Assembly (NCBI GenBank): GCA_964439435.1
Contig: CAYTOF010000077.1
Span: 1-9,089, forward strand
DNA length: 9,089 nucleotides
Origin: CAYTOF01 sp964439435
GTDB lineage: Bacteria > Bacillota > Clostridia > Oscillospirales > QAMX01
Direction: 5' to 3'
In this document: in pieces, positions 1 through 7,977 of the stretch
Layout: each line of letters opens with the position of its first letter
Position numbering within the stretch: the stretch's first letter is position 1
The notes under the pieces: model-generated
Told to the model about the DNA's origin: nothing
The model's database searches: none
Seen by the model: the letters and a program-made list of their open reading frames with translations, nothing else
Translations under genes and position numbers: made by a program

Positions 1-30
1 AATAAGGATATATTCGTTATAATAACTCAT
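1..30 (-). CDS. KdpE-like response regulator, N-terminal 10 codons only (partial)
   Basis: An ATG at 30 opens a minus-strand frame that runs off the left edge and encodes MSYYNEYILI. A strong Shine-Dalgarno GGAGGTGA (37-44) lies 6 nt upstream and contains the stop codon of the preceding histidine kinase. The gap between the genes is 6 bp, so translation is probably coupled. The hydrophobic YILI run is what precedes the acidic pocket (typically VDDE) at the start of CheY-like receiver domains, and KdpD-type kinases are usually followed by their OmpR-family partner. The function is inferred from position and these few residues; no receiver or DNA-binding residues are visible in the window. Confidence 0.7.
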   Translation of the reverse strand, partial: MSYYNEYILI

Positions 31-36
31 TACGGT

Positions 37-1581
37 TCACCTCCATGGGAGCGTAAATACAAACTTTGCGCCTGGCCCGTCTGTATGGTTATGCACCTCA
101 ATACTGCCGCCGTGCGCCTTTACAATCGCGTCGCATATAGGAAGCCCCAATCCAATGCCCTGTTGCGAATCGGCGCGTTTGTGGCCAGAAGTATAAAATG
201 TTTGAAACAAGTTCGGCAAATCAGCCGGGGCGATTCCTTTACCGCTATCTGATACAGAAAACACAGCACAATGATTTATTTTATCCGCTGTTACAAAAAC
301 GCTGATGTTTTCCCCCGGAAGTGTATGTTTCACCGCATTGTCTAAAAGATTGATTAAAACCTGCTCGATTAGCCTGGCGTCCATAGGGACCAACAGAAGC
401 TCATCCGGTACGCTGACCGTGATCTCGCGTTTGGGGAAACGGCGTAAAATGTGGCTGACTGCACTACCCACAACTTCCTCGGCAGCTTCCGTCTGCTTGC
501 GTAATGTCAGCTTGCCGTCCTGTAGACGGGTCAGATTTAAAATGTTTTCAACTAAGGAATGCAGCCATTGGGCATCCTGGTGGATTCCTTTCACAAGACC
601 ATAGCGCGAATCCTCTTTTTGTGTCATATCCATAAGCATTTCAGACGTTCCCATAATACCGGAAAGCGGAGTGCGTAAATCATGGGAGATTGCCCGCAGT
701 AAATTCCCCCGATAGCGTTCCTGCACGGCTTCCTCCTTTAAGCGGATGCGCTGACGCATTGACCAAAACCTATCCATAGCCAATGCAATGCTTTCGACCA
801 TAGCTTGAAGCAATCGTGTTTGTGATCCGTTCATCAATTTTGCGCTCTCTTTGGGTATGCGAATGACACCCAATATCGCTTCTCTGCCGCAAAGCGGCCA
901 GTCATAAAATTCGGAGCCTTTTATATAAACCGATTTCAATTCTTCCATTTGGCTTTTCAGTTCAGCTATATTGGTAGCATCCCGCTTGACCTGTCTTTCG
1001 GGGGCCACCTGCTGAAGAAAAGTCTGTTCCGACATTCCGTTCTCGTCAAAACAAAGGCAAGCAGCCTCTGTATTCATAATATTGCTGATTGTGCGAATGG
1101 AAATACCTACAATATCATTCATGTCCACCGCGCCGGCAAGCCGGTGCGTGAGCATATACAGCGCTTTTGTGTCCGATTCTTTCTTATGAGCATCCAATGT
1201 ATTTTGCTTGGCATGGGAGGTAAGCGTGCTTGTAATAAGTGCTGTGACCGTCATGATAACAAATGTAACGATATAATCTGAGGCATCCACAGAAAATGCA
1301 AAACGCGGTTCGGCAAAAAAATAGTTAAATGCACCTGTCGCAATTACGCAAGCAAGAAAGCCAAAGGTATATCCATGTGTCATTCGGGCTGTCAACAATA
1401 CGGCGAGCAGATATACAAGGACAATATTCGTTTCGGGAAACCCTATGGCACGAAAAAAAAGACCTGTAACTGATGCAATAATTAATAAACCTATCATCAG
1501 AAACAGGCAATAGAGCATACCTTTTCGGTTTTTATTTTGTTTTTTTTCTTCAATAGATCGACGAATGTTCTCCTTGTTCAC
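37..1581 (-). CDS. KdpD-like membrane sensor histidine kinase lacking the N-terminal sensor domain
   Basis: This is a 514-aa membrane histidine kinase. A basic N-terminus is followed by a four-helix membrane block (about residues 22-122) that includes NYFFAEPRFAFSVDASDY, close to the DUF4118 region of KdpD. A GAF-like linker spans about 140-275. The catalytic core has an H-box ISHDLRTPL with phospho-acceptor His300, an N-box NLLDNAVKHT (411-420), a G1 box DSGKGI (445-450) and a G2 box GIGLGL (475-480). Full KdpD is near 900 aa; the cytoplasmic KdpD sensor domain and UspA-like domain are absent, so the input signal may differ. The start is GTG at 1581, chosen for GGAGG at 1591-1595 with 9-nt spacing. 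It lies 46 bp after atpC on the same strand with no evident terminator, and directly precedes a response regulator gene. In the Kdp system the pair controls K+ uptake; the target here is unknown. Confidence 0.9.
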   Translation of the reverse strand: MNKENIRRSIEEKKQNKNRKGMLYCLFLMIGLLIIASVTGLFFRAIGFPETNIVLVYLLAVLLTARMTHGYTFGFLACVIATGAFNYFFAEPRFAFSVDASDYIVTFVIMTVTALITSTLTSHAKQNTLDAHKKESDTKALYMLTHRLAGAVDMNDIVGISIRTISNIMNTEAACLCFDENGMSEQTFLQQVAPERQVKRDATNIAELKSQMEELKSVYIKGSEFYDWPLCGREAILGVIRIPKESAKLMNGSQTRLLQAMVESIALAMDRFWSMRQRIRLKEEAVQERYRGNLLRAISHDLRTPLSGIMGTSEMLMDMTQKEDSRYGLVKGIHQDAQWLHSLVENILNLTRLQDGKLTLRKQTEAAEEVVGSAVSHILRRFPKREITVSVPDELLLVPMDARLIEQVLINLLDNAVKHTLPGENISVFVTADKINHCAVFSVSDSGKGIAPADLPNLFQTFYTSGHKRADSQQGIGLGLPICDAIVKAHGGSIEVHNHTDGPGAKFVFTLPWR

Positions 1582-1627
1582 AATTTTATTCCTCCGTTAT
1601 GCGATAAGACAGTGCCGATGCTTTTTC

Positions 1628-2041
1628 TCACTCAACTTTTAATTGTTCAAATGCGCTAATGCGTATCTGTGCCCGTCTTAGCCGCGTCTGTGCTACCGCT
1701 TTATCCCGCTTGCTCAAATCGGAATTGATGATGGCTTCCGCGTTTTCTTTTGCCGCTTTCGCACGCACAATATCAATTTGCTCTGCCCATTCAAAAGTGG
1801 TTGCAACCAGCCTGACTTTCCCCTCCACAACGGCAAGCAGGCCACCGATACACGCGGCGTACCGGCGCGTTGTTTTGTCTATATCAATGTAGGCAACTCC
1901 CATACCAAGTGCCGTTGCAAAGTTAGCATGTCTTGCACGAATGCCAACATTGCCCTCTATGGTACGCACCCGCAACATGATTGCTTCATCATCATATAAA
2001 AGCCCGTCTGGTGTTACAATTTGAAGTGAATAGGAAAGCAT
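1628..2041 (-). CDS. atpC: F-type ATP synthase epsilon subunit (F1)
   Basis: This 137-aa protein is the epsilon subunit, the central-stalk protein that sits with gamma on the c-ring and can inhibit ATP hydrolysis. The N-terminal half (about 1-85) matches the ten-stranded sandwich, with the family pattern SLQIVTPDGLLYDDEA and a glycine-rich strand around IGGLLAVVEGKVRL. The C-terminal part (about 90-137) is the charged two-helix region (AKAAKENAEAI, then RRAQIRISAFEQL). Length is typical. The ATG at 2041 has AAGGAG 7 nt upstream and lies 12 bp after the atpD stop. It is the last ATP synthase gene of the operon, as in most bacteria. Confidence 0.95.
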   Translation of the reverse strand: MLSYSLQIVTPDGLLYDDEAIMLRVRTIEGNVGIRARHANFATALGMGVAYIDIDKTTRRYAACIGGLLAVVEGKVRLVATTFEWAEQIDIVRAKAAKENAEAIINSDLSKRDKAVAQTRLRRAQIRISAFEQLKVE

Positions 2042-2053
2042 AAAACCACTCCT

Positions 2054-3454
2054 TTACTCTGCTGATTTTTCCACAACCTCGTCAATCGTTCCTGTAAATA
2101 AAAACGCACTTTCCGGAATTCCGTCGTGCTTGCCGTCCAGAATTTCTTCAAAACCGCGCAGCGTTTGTGCAAGAGGCACATAGCGCCCCTGCATACCGGT
2201 AAACTGTTCCGCCACCGAAAAAGGCTGTGACAAAAAACGCTGGATTCGCCTTGCTCGCATAACCGCAAGCTTATCTTCTTCGGAGAGCTCATCCATCCCC
2301 ATAATCGCAATAATATCCTGCAGTTCTTTATATCTTTGTAATGTGTTTTGCACACGCATGGCAATCCTATAATGCCGCTTGCCCACCAACTGCGGCGTAA
2401 GCAGGCGGCTGCTTGAATCAAGGGGATCAACCGCAGGGAAAATGCCGATGGAGGAAATCCCCCTGCTCAAAACCGTTGTCGCATCTAAATGAGTAAAAGT
2501 AGTAGCCGGTGCCGGATCGGTAAGATCATCTGCGGGAACATATACTGCTTGAATGCTGGTAATAGAACCGTTTTTTGTAGAGGTAATCCGCTCCTGCAAA
2601 ATACCCATTTCCGTAGAAAGGGTGGGCTGGTAGCCGACGGCCGAGGGCATACGTCCAAGCAGAGCCGAAACCTCACTGCCCGCCTGTGAAAAGCGGAAGA
2701 TATTATCGATAAACAAAAGTACGTCCTGATGCTGTTCATCCCTAAAATACTCCGCCATCGTAAGTCCCGAAAGTGGAACCCGCATACGCGCGCCGGGCGG
2801 TTCGTTCATTTGTCCGTACACCAGTGCGGTTTTTGACAAAACGCCGCTATCCTTCATTTCATGATATAGGTCATTTCCTTCTCTGGAACGCTCACCAACA
2901 CCTGCAAACACAGAAATTCCGCCATGCTCCTTGGCAATGTTGCTAATCAATTCCAGAATCAAAACAGTTTTTCCGACGCCTGCGCCGCCAAACAGTCCGA
3001 TTTTACCGCCTTTGGCATAGGGGCAAATCAGGTCTATAACCTTAATCCCTGTTTCCAAAAGCTCATTTGCAATTTCCTGTTCTTCATAGGAGGGTGGCAA
3101 GGCATGGATGGAGTTTCTTTTTGCGGTATTAAGTGCGGGTAAATTGTCGATCGGTTCGCCCAAAAGGTTAAAAATGCGCCCAAGGGTTTCTTCACCTACA
3201 GGCACTGTAATCGGCGCGCCAGTATCTATTACTTCCATGCCGCGCGCAAGTCCGTCTGTAGAACTCATAGCAATGCAACGCACCTCATTGTTGCCAATTT
3301 GCTGTTGCACTTCTACAATGATCCCTTTTCCCTCATGTTGAATACAAAGCGCATTTAACAGCGGTGGTAACTCTCCGGTACAAAACTGTACATCAAGTAC
3401 CGGACCGTTAATTTGTGTGATCTGCCCTGTTTTCTTTTTATCGGTCATTTTCAT
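2054..3454 (-). CDS. atpD: F-type ATP synthase catalytic beta subunit (F1)
   Basis: This 466-aa protein is the beta subunit, which carries the three catalytic sites of F1. Visible motifs are the P-loop GGAGVGKT (156-163), GERSREG with catalytic Glu188, the Walker B strand DVLLFIDN ending at Asp250, and the DELSEED motif at 388-394 that contacts gamma. Length is normal. The start is ambiguous. ATG 3454 overlaps the atpG stop by 4 bp (ATGA) and has AGGAG 7 nt upstream. A second in-frame ATG at 3448 is served equally well by the nearer GGAGG. The difference is two residues. Close coupling to atpG fits the stoichiometric assembly of F1. Confidence 0.97.
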   Translation of the reverse strand: MKMTDKKKTGQITQINGPVLDVQFCTGELPPLLNALCIQHEGKGIIVEVQQQIGNNEVRCIAMSSTDGLARGMEVIDTGAPITVPVGEETLGRIFNLLGEPIDNLPALNTAKRNSIHALPPSYEEQEIANELLETGIKVIDLICPYAKGGKIGLFGGAGVGKTVLILELISNIAKEHGGISVFAGVGERSREGNDLYHEMKDSGVLSKTALVYGQMNEPPGARMRVPLSGLTMAEYFRDEQHQDVLLFIDNIFRFSQAGSEVSALLGRMPSAVGYQPTLSTEMGILQERITSTKNGSITSIQAVYVPADDLTDPAPATTFTHLDATTVLSRGISSIGIFPAVDPLDSSSRLLTPQLVGKRHYRIAMRVQNTLQRYKELQDIIAIMGMDELSEEDKLAVMRARRIQRFLSQPFSVAEQFTGMQGRYVPLAQTLRGFEEILDGKHDGIPESAFLFTGTIDEVVEKSAE

Positions 3455-4302
3455 TCCTCCGCTCCTGAAACAATTTCCGTAATTTCCTGTGTGATCGCAC
3501 CCTGACGAACTCGGTTGTACTGTAAACTTAGGGCTTCAATCATATCTTCCGCATTTTTTCTTGCGGCATCCATGGCTGTCCGCCGGGCTGCCTGCTCAGA
3601 CGCAAGTGATTCGCATAATGCACCATATAACAATCCCGCTACATATTCCGGTACAATTGCGTCATATACCGCTTCGCTACTGGGCTCGTATTGTAATACT
3701 TGCGCCGTGTGTTTTGTTTCTTTGGCGCTTGCGTGCGATAAAGGAAGTATCTTGATGTGGGCAGGGGATTGTTCTAGCATAGATACAAAATTGGTGTACA
3801 CCAAAACAATTTCATCAAACTCGCATTCAAGAAAAAAGTTGCATAGTTTTTTACTAATTTCAAAACATTGGCCCACCGTAATATCTGCCGCAGTGTCATA
3901 TTCCCGACTGATAATATTGACATTTCTTCGTTCATAATACTCAATACACTTTTTGCCAATAGGGACTATAACGGAGTTTTTATCTCGCATTACATCTTGT
4001 GCCTTCTTAAACAGGGCATTGCTGTATCCACCTGCCAGACCACGGTCTGCACCAATCACAACCACACAGGTGGATAGTATGTTCCGGTCGACTAAATATG
4101 GGCTTTGAAAGCCAACAGTCGAGGATGTGATGTCATTTAGAGTCTCGTACATGATTTGAAAATATGGACGGCTTCGGTGGACACGCTCCACAACTTTTGC
4201 AATCTTTGAAGATGCAACCAAACCCATTGCTTTGGTTATTTTATGTGTGCTTTGTATACTTTGCATGCGCACTCTGATTTCATTTTCCGCTGAACTTGCC
4301 AA
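3451..4302 (-). CDS. atpG: F-type ATP synthase gamma subunit (F1), TTG start
   Basis: This 283-aa protein is the gamma subunit, the rotating central shaft. The N-terminal helix keeps the family signature (EIRVRMQSIQSTHKITKAM, then LVASSK). The C-terminal helix keeps SEQAARRTAMDAARKNAEDM and NRVRQGAITQEITEI. These form the antiparallel coiled coil inside the alpha3-beta3 ring. The start is TTG at 4302, 15 bp after the atpA stop. A G-rich purine stretch (GGGGTGGGG, 4308-4316) lies 5 nt upstream. The next in-frame ATG (4266) would remove conserved N-terminal residues, so TTG is preferred. The rare start codon may moderate synthesis, since only one gamma is needed per enzyme. Confidence 0.95.
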   Translation of the reverse strand: MASSAENEIRVRMQSIQSTHKITKAMGLVASSKIAKVVERVHRSRPYFQIMYETLNDITSSTVGFQSPYLVDRNILSTCVVVIGADRGLAGGYSNALFKKAQDVMRDKNSVIVPIGKKCIEYYERRNVNIISREYDTAADITVGQCFEISKKLCNFFLECEFDEIVLVYTNFVSMLEQSPAHIKILPLSHASAKETKHTAQVLQYEPSSEAVYDAIVPEYVAGLLYGALCESLASEQAARRTAMDAARKNAEDMIEALSLQYNRVRQGAITQEITEIVSGAEE

Positions 4303-4317
4303 CGTCGCCCCACCCCT

Positions 4318-5832
4318 TTATCCTTTATTCCCTAGAAATAATATAACTGCTTGTTTCACCGATTTTACAAGCACTGTTTCGCTATGCGAGTCGAGTGCGC
4401 CGCTTTGCTTTATCTTTTGTAGCAGCGGCAGACATTCGTCTTTTAAATATTGATAAAAAAACTCCTCAAACTCACTAATATCTTCTGCTTGAATATCTGA
4501 TAAATAGTCGCCTACCACGGCATAAAACAGACACACCTGTTTTTCCACTGCAACAGGCGCCGATTCCGGTTGAATGAGTGCTTTCACAATGCGTTCTCCC
4601 TGTGCCAAACGGTGGCGTGTATCCTTATCCAAGTCGCTACCAAACTGTGCAAAGGCAGCAAGCTCACGATATTGGCTGTACAAAAGTTTTAATTTTCCTG
4701 CGACCTTTCGCATTGCTTTAATTTGGGCATTCCCGCCAACCCGACTTACAGAAACACCGGGATCTACAGCAGGCAAAATTCCCTGATTAAATAAATCTGT
4801 TTTCAAGAATATCTGTCCGTCTGTAATGGAAATAACATTTGTAGGAATATAAGCCGAAACATCGCCTGCTTGTGTTTCGATAATTGGTAAAGCCGTCATC
4901 GTGCCACCGCCTGCTTCCTCAGAAAGGCATGCCGCACGTTCTAAAAGACGGCTATGCAAGTAGAACGTGTCGCCGGGATACGCCTCACGCCCCGGAGGTC
5001 GGCGGATAAGCAGGGAAAGTGTTCGATACGCTACCGCATGCTTTGACAAATCATCATAAACGATTAAAACATCTTTGCCTTGCTGCATAAAATATTCGCC
5101 TATGCTGCATCCGGTATATGGCGCAATGTATTGCAATGGTGCAGAATTTGAAGCAGTTGCTGCCACAATGATTGTATAATCCATTGCACCTGCTTTTTTT
5201 AGATTTTCCGCTACTTGAGAAATAGTACTTTGCTTTTGGCCAATCGCAACATAAATACAAATCACATCTTCCCCATGCTGGTTGATAATCGTATCAATAG
5301 CAATAGCGGTTTTCCCCGTCTTCCTATCACCCACAATCAATTCGCGCTGTCCCCGCCCTATAGGGATCATACTGTCGATTGCTTTAATTCCTGTTTGCAG
5401 TGGCACGGAAACACTTTTGCGTTCCATAATTCCTATCGCCGGTCGTTCGATTGGGAGATGACCTTCGGCCTGAATCTCTCCTTTTCCATCAATAGGCGCA
5501 CCCATGGCATCTACAACTCGCCCCAGCAGAGACTTGCCTACTGGAACAGAAACTACCTTGCCCGTGCGCTTTACAATATCCCCCTCGTTTATAAGTTCAT
5601 CACCGCCAAGCAAAACTACTGCCACAGAGCCTTTGTCAAGATTCATGGCTATGCCGTAATTCCCTTTTGGAAACAATAATAGCTCGTTGGATACACAGGT
5701 ATCCAATCCATAAACCCGCGCAATACCATCGCCTACGGTGAGAACGGTTCCAATTTCATCCATATTTATTTTTGTTTCATAATGCTGAATCTGAGCTTTT
5801 AAAATACGGGTAATTTCTTCCGGATTAAGCAT
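4318..5832 (-). CDS. atpA: F-type ATP synthase alpha subunit (F1)
   Basis: This is the alpha subunit, forming the non-catalytic nucleotide sites and donating the arginine finger to beta. From the chosen start it is 504 aa. The N-terminus reads MLNPEEITRILKAQI, like other alpha subunits. The P-loop GDRKTGKT is at 168-175. ISITDGQIFL and the VSRVGG segment (arginine finger about Arg364) follow. The ATG at 5832 is preferred because AGGTGAT (5840-5846) sits 7 nt upstream. A GTG at 5844 would add four residues but would overlap the atpH end and has no better binding site. The C-terminal helical domain is complete, with normal length and no breaks. Confidence 0.97.
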   Translation of the reverse strand: MLNPEEITRILKAQIQHYETKINMDEIGTVLTVGDGIARVYGLDTCVSNELLLFPKGNYGIAMNLDKGSVAVVLLGGDELINEGDIVKRTGKVVSVPVGKSLLGRVVDAMGAPIDGKGEIQAEGHLPIERPAIGIMERKSVSVPLQTGIKAIDSMIPIGRGQRELIVGDRKTGKTAIAIDTIINQHGEDVICIYVAIGQKQSTISQVAENLKKAGAMDYTIIVAATASNSAPLQYIAPYTGCSIGEYFMQQGKDVLIVYDDLSKHAVAYRTLSLLIRRPPGREAYPGDTFYLHSRLLERAACLSEEAGGGTMTALPIIETQAGDVSAYIPTNVISITDGQIFLKTDLFNQGILPAVDPGVSVSRVGGNAQIKAMRKVAGKLKLLYSQYRELAAFAQFGSDLDKDTRHRLAQGERIVKALIQPESAPVAVEKQVCLFYAVVGDYLSDIQAEDISEFEEFFYQYLKDECLPLLQKIKQSGALDSHSETVLVKSVKQAVILFLGNKG

Positions 5833-5833
5833 T

Positions 5834-6394
5834 CTATCTATCACCTACTTCAGTTGAATTTATCTCATACATAATCTGTGTGTTATCCAGTAACATACGA
5901 CTAATTTCATCCAATTGACGGGCAAGACTGCCATCGTACTGCCGCCCGTTCATTTGCAGTTTCAAACCGCCGATACAGGCTTTGTCTACCTTTGTTTCCA
6001 AAAGAACCTCCTGCCCGAAGCGTTTTTGCAGGGCGCTTTCAAGCCTTGCTTTTATATCTCCGGAAAGGGTTGCCGCCGACCATGCGGTTACTTCTAAAAT
6101 TCTGTTTTGTTCCCTATAATACGCAACATATTGTTCCAGTACTTCCATCAGATGAACGCCGTTATTTTGCTCGCAAAGTAAAAGAACGACATTTCGTAGC
6201 AAGTCAGGTGCATCATGCAAAAGCTCACGCACAAGGGCAAGCTTTTCTTCGTGTGCTATGATGGGAGAGGAAAGGACGAACTTATAGCGCGGCTGTGCAA
6301 GCAAGCAGGTTCGCAGGACTAACGCCGCATTATATATTTCTTTTTCGAGTTTTTGTTCTTGGGCAAGTTCAAGCATGGCCTGTGCATAACTCAT
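5834..6394 (-). CDS. atpH: F-type ATP synthase delta subunit (F1 peripheral stalk)
   Basis: This 186-aa protein is the delta subunit (OSCP homologue), which joins the b-subunit stalk to the top of F1. It shows the helical N-terminal domain with YAQAMLELAQEQ and the pattern of conserved Pro and Lys around SSPIIAHEEKLALV. The C-terminal signature VDKACIGGLKLQMNGRQYDG comes before SLARQLDEISRMLL. The ATG at 6394 overlaps the atpF stop by 4 bp (ATGA), and GGAGGG lies 6 nt upstream, so translational coupling to atpF is likely. Its stop (5834-5836) is one base before the preferred atpA ATG. Sequence conservation is low in this family, so the call rests on both the motifs and the position. Confidence 0.94.
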   Translation of the reverse strand: MSYAQAMLELAQEQKLEKEIYNAALVLRTCLLAQPRYKFVLSSPIIAHEEKLALVRELLHDAPDLLRNVVLLLCEQNNGVHLMEVLEQYVAYYREQNRILEVTAWSAATLSGDIKARLESALQKRFGQEVLLETKVDKACIGGLKLQMNGRQYDGSLARQLDEISRMLLDNTQIMYEINSTEVGDR

Positions 6395-6900
6395 ACTGCA
6401 CCCTCCTCAAACTTCCTGATGGCATCCTCAACTAACCGCTGATGGTCGGCCTCGTTAATCTCTTTTTGTGTCACCTTACATGCAATATCAATTGCCATTT
6501 TGGAAATATCATTTTTTAAGGAAACCGCTGATTTTCGATGAAGCTGTGTCGCATCGGTTTCCGCTTTTTCAATAATATGTTCGGCTCGTGCTTTTGCATC
6601 AGTAATTATTTCACTTTCCTGTTTCCTTGCGGCCTCTGTGGCAGAGGTGATAACCGCCTTCGCTTCGCTGTCTGCATTACTCAGCTTTTGTTCGTATTGA
6701 CTTTTGATTTGCAGGGCGTCTGCCTGTACTGTGTTTGCTTCTGCATAAATCGCATCGACTGCCTGCTGGCGTTTTTCTAAAATTTCCCCAACGGGTTTAA
6801 ACAAAAATCGGCGCACCAATCTATATAAAATATAGACATTGGCAATCATTGCAACAAAGGTCCACGGCACAAGAGATATGAAATCAAGGGTTTCCAGCAT
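6391..6900 (-). CDS. atpF: F-type ATP synthase b subunit (Fo peripheral stalk)
   Basis: From the ATG at 6900 this is a 169-aa b subunit. One membrane helix lies near the N-terminus (about residues 8-27). It is followed by the conserved basic turn FLFKPVGEILEKRQQ and a long charged, alanine-rich coiled-coil stalk (about 40-150). A dimer of b holds the alpha3-beta3 head still against the a subunit. A longer frame starting at a TTG (6921) is possible. The ATG at 6900 is preferred because AAAGGAGG (6910-6917) is 9 nt upstream of it and the TTG would lie inside or before this site. It follows atpE by 33 bp and overlaps atpH by 4 bp. Confidence 0.95.
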   Translation of the reverse strand: MLETLDFISLVPWTFVAMIANVYILYRLVRRFLFKPVGEILEKRQQAVDAIYAEANTVQADALQIKSQYEQKLSNADSEAKAVITSATEAARKQESEIITDAKARAEHIIEKAETDATQLHRKSAVSLKNDISKMAIDIACKVTQKEINEADHQRLVEDAIRKFEEGAV

Positions 6901-6933
6901 AAACGCCAGCCTCCTTTCCAAGAACCAGTTTTT

Positions 6934-7200
6934 TTAACCCAAATTACCAATAAACATTCCCGGTGCAACAAACAATAGCAGCAGCGCAATAACAAGACCG
7001 TATATGCCGGTAGATTCTGCAAGCGCACAACCTAAAAGCATCGTGCTTGTGACATCCTTTTTTGCCTCGGGTTGACGTCCAATTGCCTCGCATGCTTTAC
7101 CTACCGCATATCCCTGTCCAATACCCGGGCCTATACCCGCAATCATGGAAATTCCAGCTCCAATCGCACATGCACCATAAATAATTGCTTGTTCCAACAT
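6934..7200 (-). CDS. atpE: F-type ATP synthase c subunit with Na+-binding signature (Fo rotor ring)
   Basis: This 88-aa two-helix hairpin forms the c-ring, which turns as ions pass through it. Helix 1 includes IAGIGPGIGQGYAVGKA, the polar loop is RQPEAKKD, and helix 2 includes LAESTGIYGLVIALLLLF. The ion-binding carboxylate is Glu62. Gln29, Ser63, Thr64 and Tyr67 occupy the places of Gln32, Ser66, Thr67 and Tyr70 of the Na+-binding Ilyobacter tartaricus c subunit; Leu60 stands for Val63, which contributes a backbone contact. Proton-type Bacillus rings lack this Gln/Ser/Thr/Tyr set. The enzyme is therefore predicted to use Na+, although such sites can also carry H+. ATG 7200 has a consensus AGGAGG 8 nt upstream in an AT-rich context, which fits a need for many copies. 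Confidence 0.97.
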   Translation of the reverse strand: MLEQAIIYGACAIGAGISMIAGIGPGIGQGYAVGKACEAIGRQPEAKKDVTSTMLLGCALAESTGIYGLVIALLLLFVAPGMFIGNLG

Positions 7201-7208
7201 AATAAAAT

Positions 7209-7214
7209 CCTCCT
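7209..7214 (-). promoter_or_regulatory. Strong ribosome binding site of atpE
   Basis: A consensus AGGAGG on the minus strand lies 8 nt before the atpE ATG and is flanked on both sides by runs of A and T that should leave the site unstructured. This is the cleanest such site in the operon. In other bacteria the atpE initiation region is known to be especially efficient because the c subunit is needed in about 8 to 15 copies per enzyme. Confidence 0.75.
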
Positions 7215-7221
7215 AAAAATA

Positions 7222-7977
7222 TTATTCTGTTTCAGCGGCCGCTGAAATGTAATTCATTGTTAGCATGCAAAAGATAAAAGCCTGCATAATAGCAGCAAAC
7301 AAATCAAAATATAAAGATAATACAGCCGGAATCCCTACCTGTGCAAAAGGGATTACGCTTAACGCTTCTCCAAAAGCACCGGGCAGCCAACCAAAGATAA
7401 CCTGATTTAACCCCAGTAGCGCCGCATAGATTAGTGCGCCCACAACCTGCCCCGAAGCGATGTTGCCAAAGTGACGGAAGGCCATGGAAAGCGGCGTTGA
7501 AAGCTCGCTGATAATGTTGAGGGGTGTGAGCAGCGGTACAGGCTCCGTTAACCCTTTTAAATAGCCGGATATTTTATTTGTACGGATTTTTGTATAGGTG
7601 ATCATCACAAACACCATGACTGACCAACCTGCGGTAGTGGACAAATCCGCCGTGGGTGGGTATAGACCAAAAAGACTGAGCAAACTGGAAAGGGCTGACA
7701 TGGCAAAAAGCGCTGCGATAAAGGCCGCAAAAGAGGTTTGGGCATATCGCTGTCCCATATTGTCCCTCACCCAGTTTGTTACTGTTCCCACAATCCACTC
7801 TGCAATGTGCTGCCGCTTTGTGTTCGCATAAATCTGCATTCCATGTGTAAGCCATATACAAAAACCCGTAACCAACGCCATCACCAACCATGCATTGATA
7901 AGCGTTGCGGTGATGGGAATACCGCCTAAAACCGGTATGGTGAAATAAATTCTCGCGCCGGTAATATTAACGTCCAT
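7222..7977 (-). CDS. atpB: F-type ATP synthase a subunit (Fo ion channel)
   Basis: This is the membrane a subunit, which forms the ion half-channels beside the c-ring. From ATG 7977 it is 251 aa. Several hydrophobic helices are visible. The key segment LSTPLSMAFRHFGNIASGQ carries the essential stator arginine (Arg168), the counterpart of E. coli Arg210. The last helix holds QAFIFCMLTMNYI. The frame can be extended to ATG 8013 (263 aa). ATG 7977 is preferred because AAGGGGG (7986-7992) lies 8 nt upstream of it, whereas the alternative at 7983 is only 2 nt from that site and 8013 has none evident. The start overlaps the end of atpI by 11 bp. Confidence 0.95.
   Translation of the reverse strand: MDVNITGARIYFTIPVLGGIPITATLINAWLVMALVTGFCIWLTHGMQIYANTKRQHIAEWIVGTVTNWVRDNMGQRYAQTSFAAFIAALFAMSALSSLLSLFGLYPPTADLSTTAGWSVMVFVMITYTKIRTNKISGYLKGLTEPVPLLTPLNIISELSTPLSMAFRHFGNIASGQVVGALIYAALLGLNQVIFGWLPGAFGEALSVIPFAQVGIPAVLSLYFDLFAAIMQAFIFCMLTMNYISAAAETE

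Noticed and set aside
949..1281. A 110-codon plus-strand open frame opposite the kinase gene
   Set aside because: It lies wholly antisense to a confidently identified kinase, has no ribosome binding site of note and no recognisable protein features. The other plus-strand frames opposite atp genes were dropped for the same reason.
1582..1627. A terminator between atpC and the histidine kinase
   Set aside because: The 46 bp were read for inverted repeats followed by T on the minus strand; no stem of useful length was found.
2014..2430. A 138-codon minus-strand frame inside and past the end of atpD
   Set aside because: It is an out-of-frame shadow of the conserved C-terminal part of atpD, with no family resemblance.
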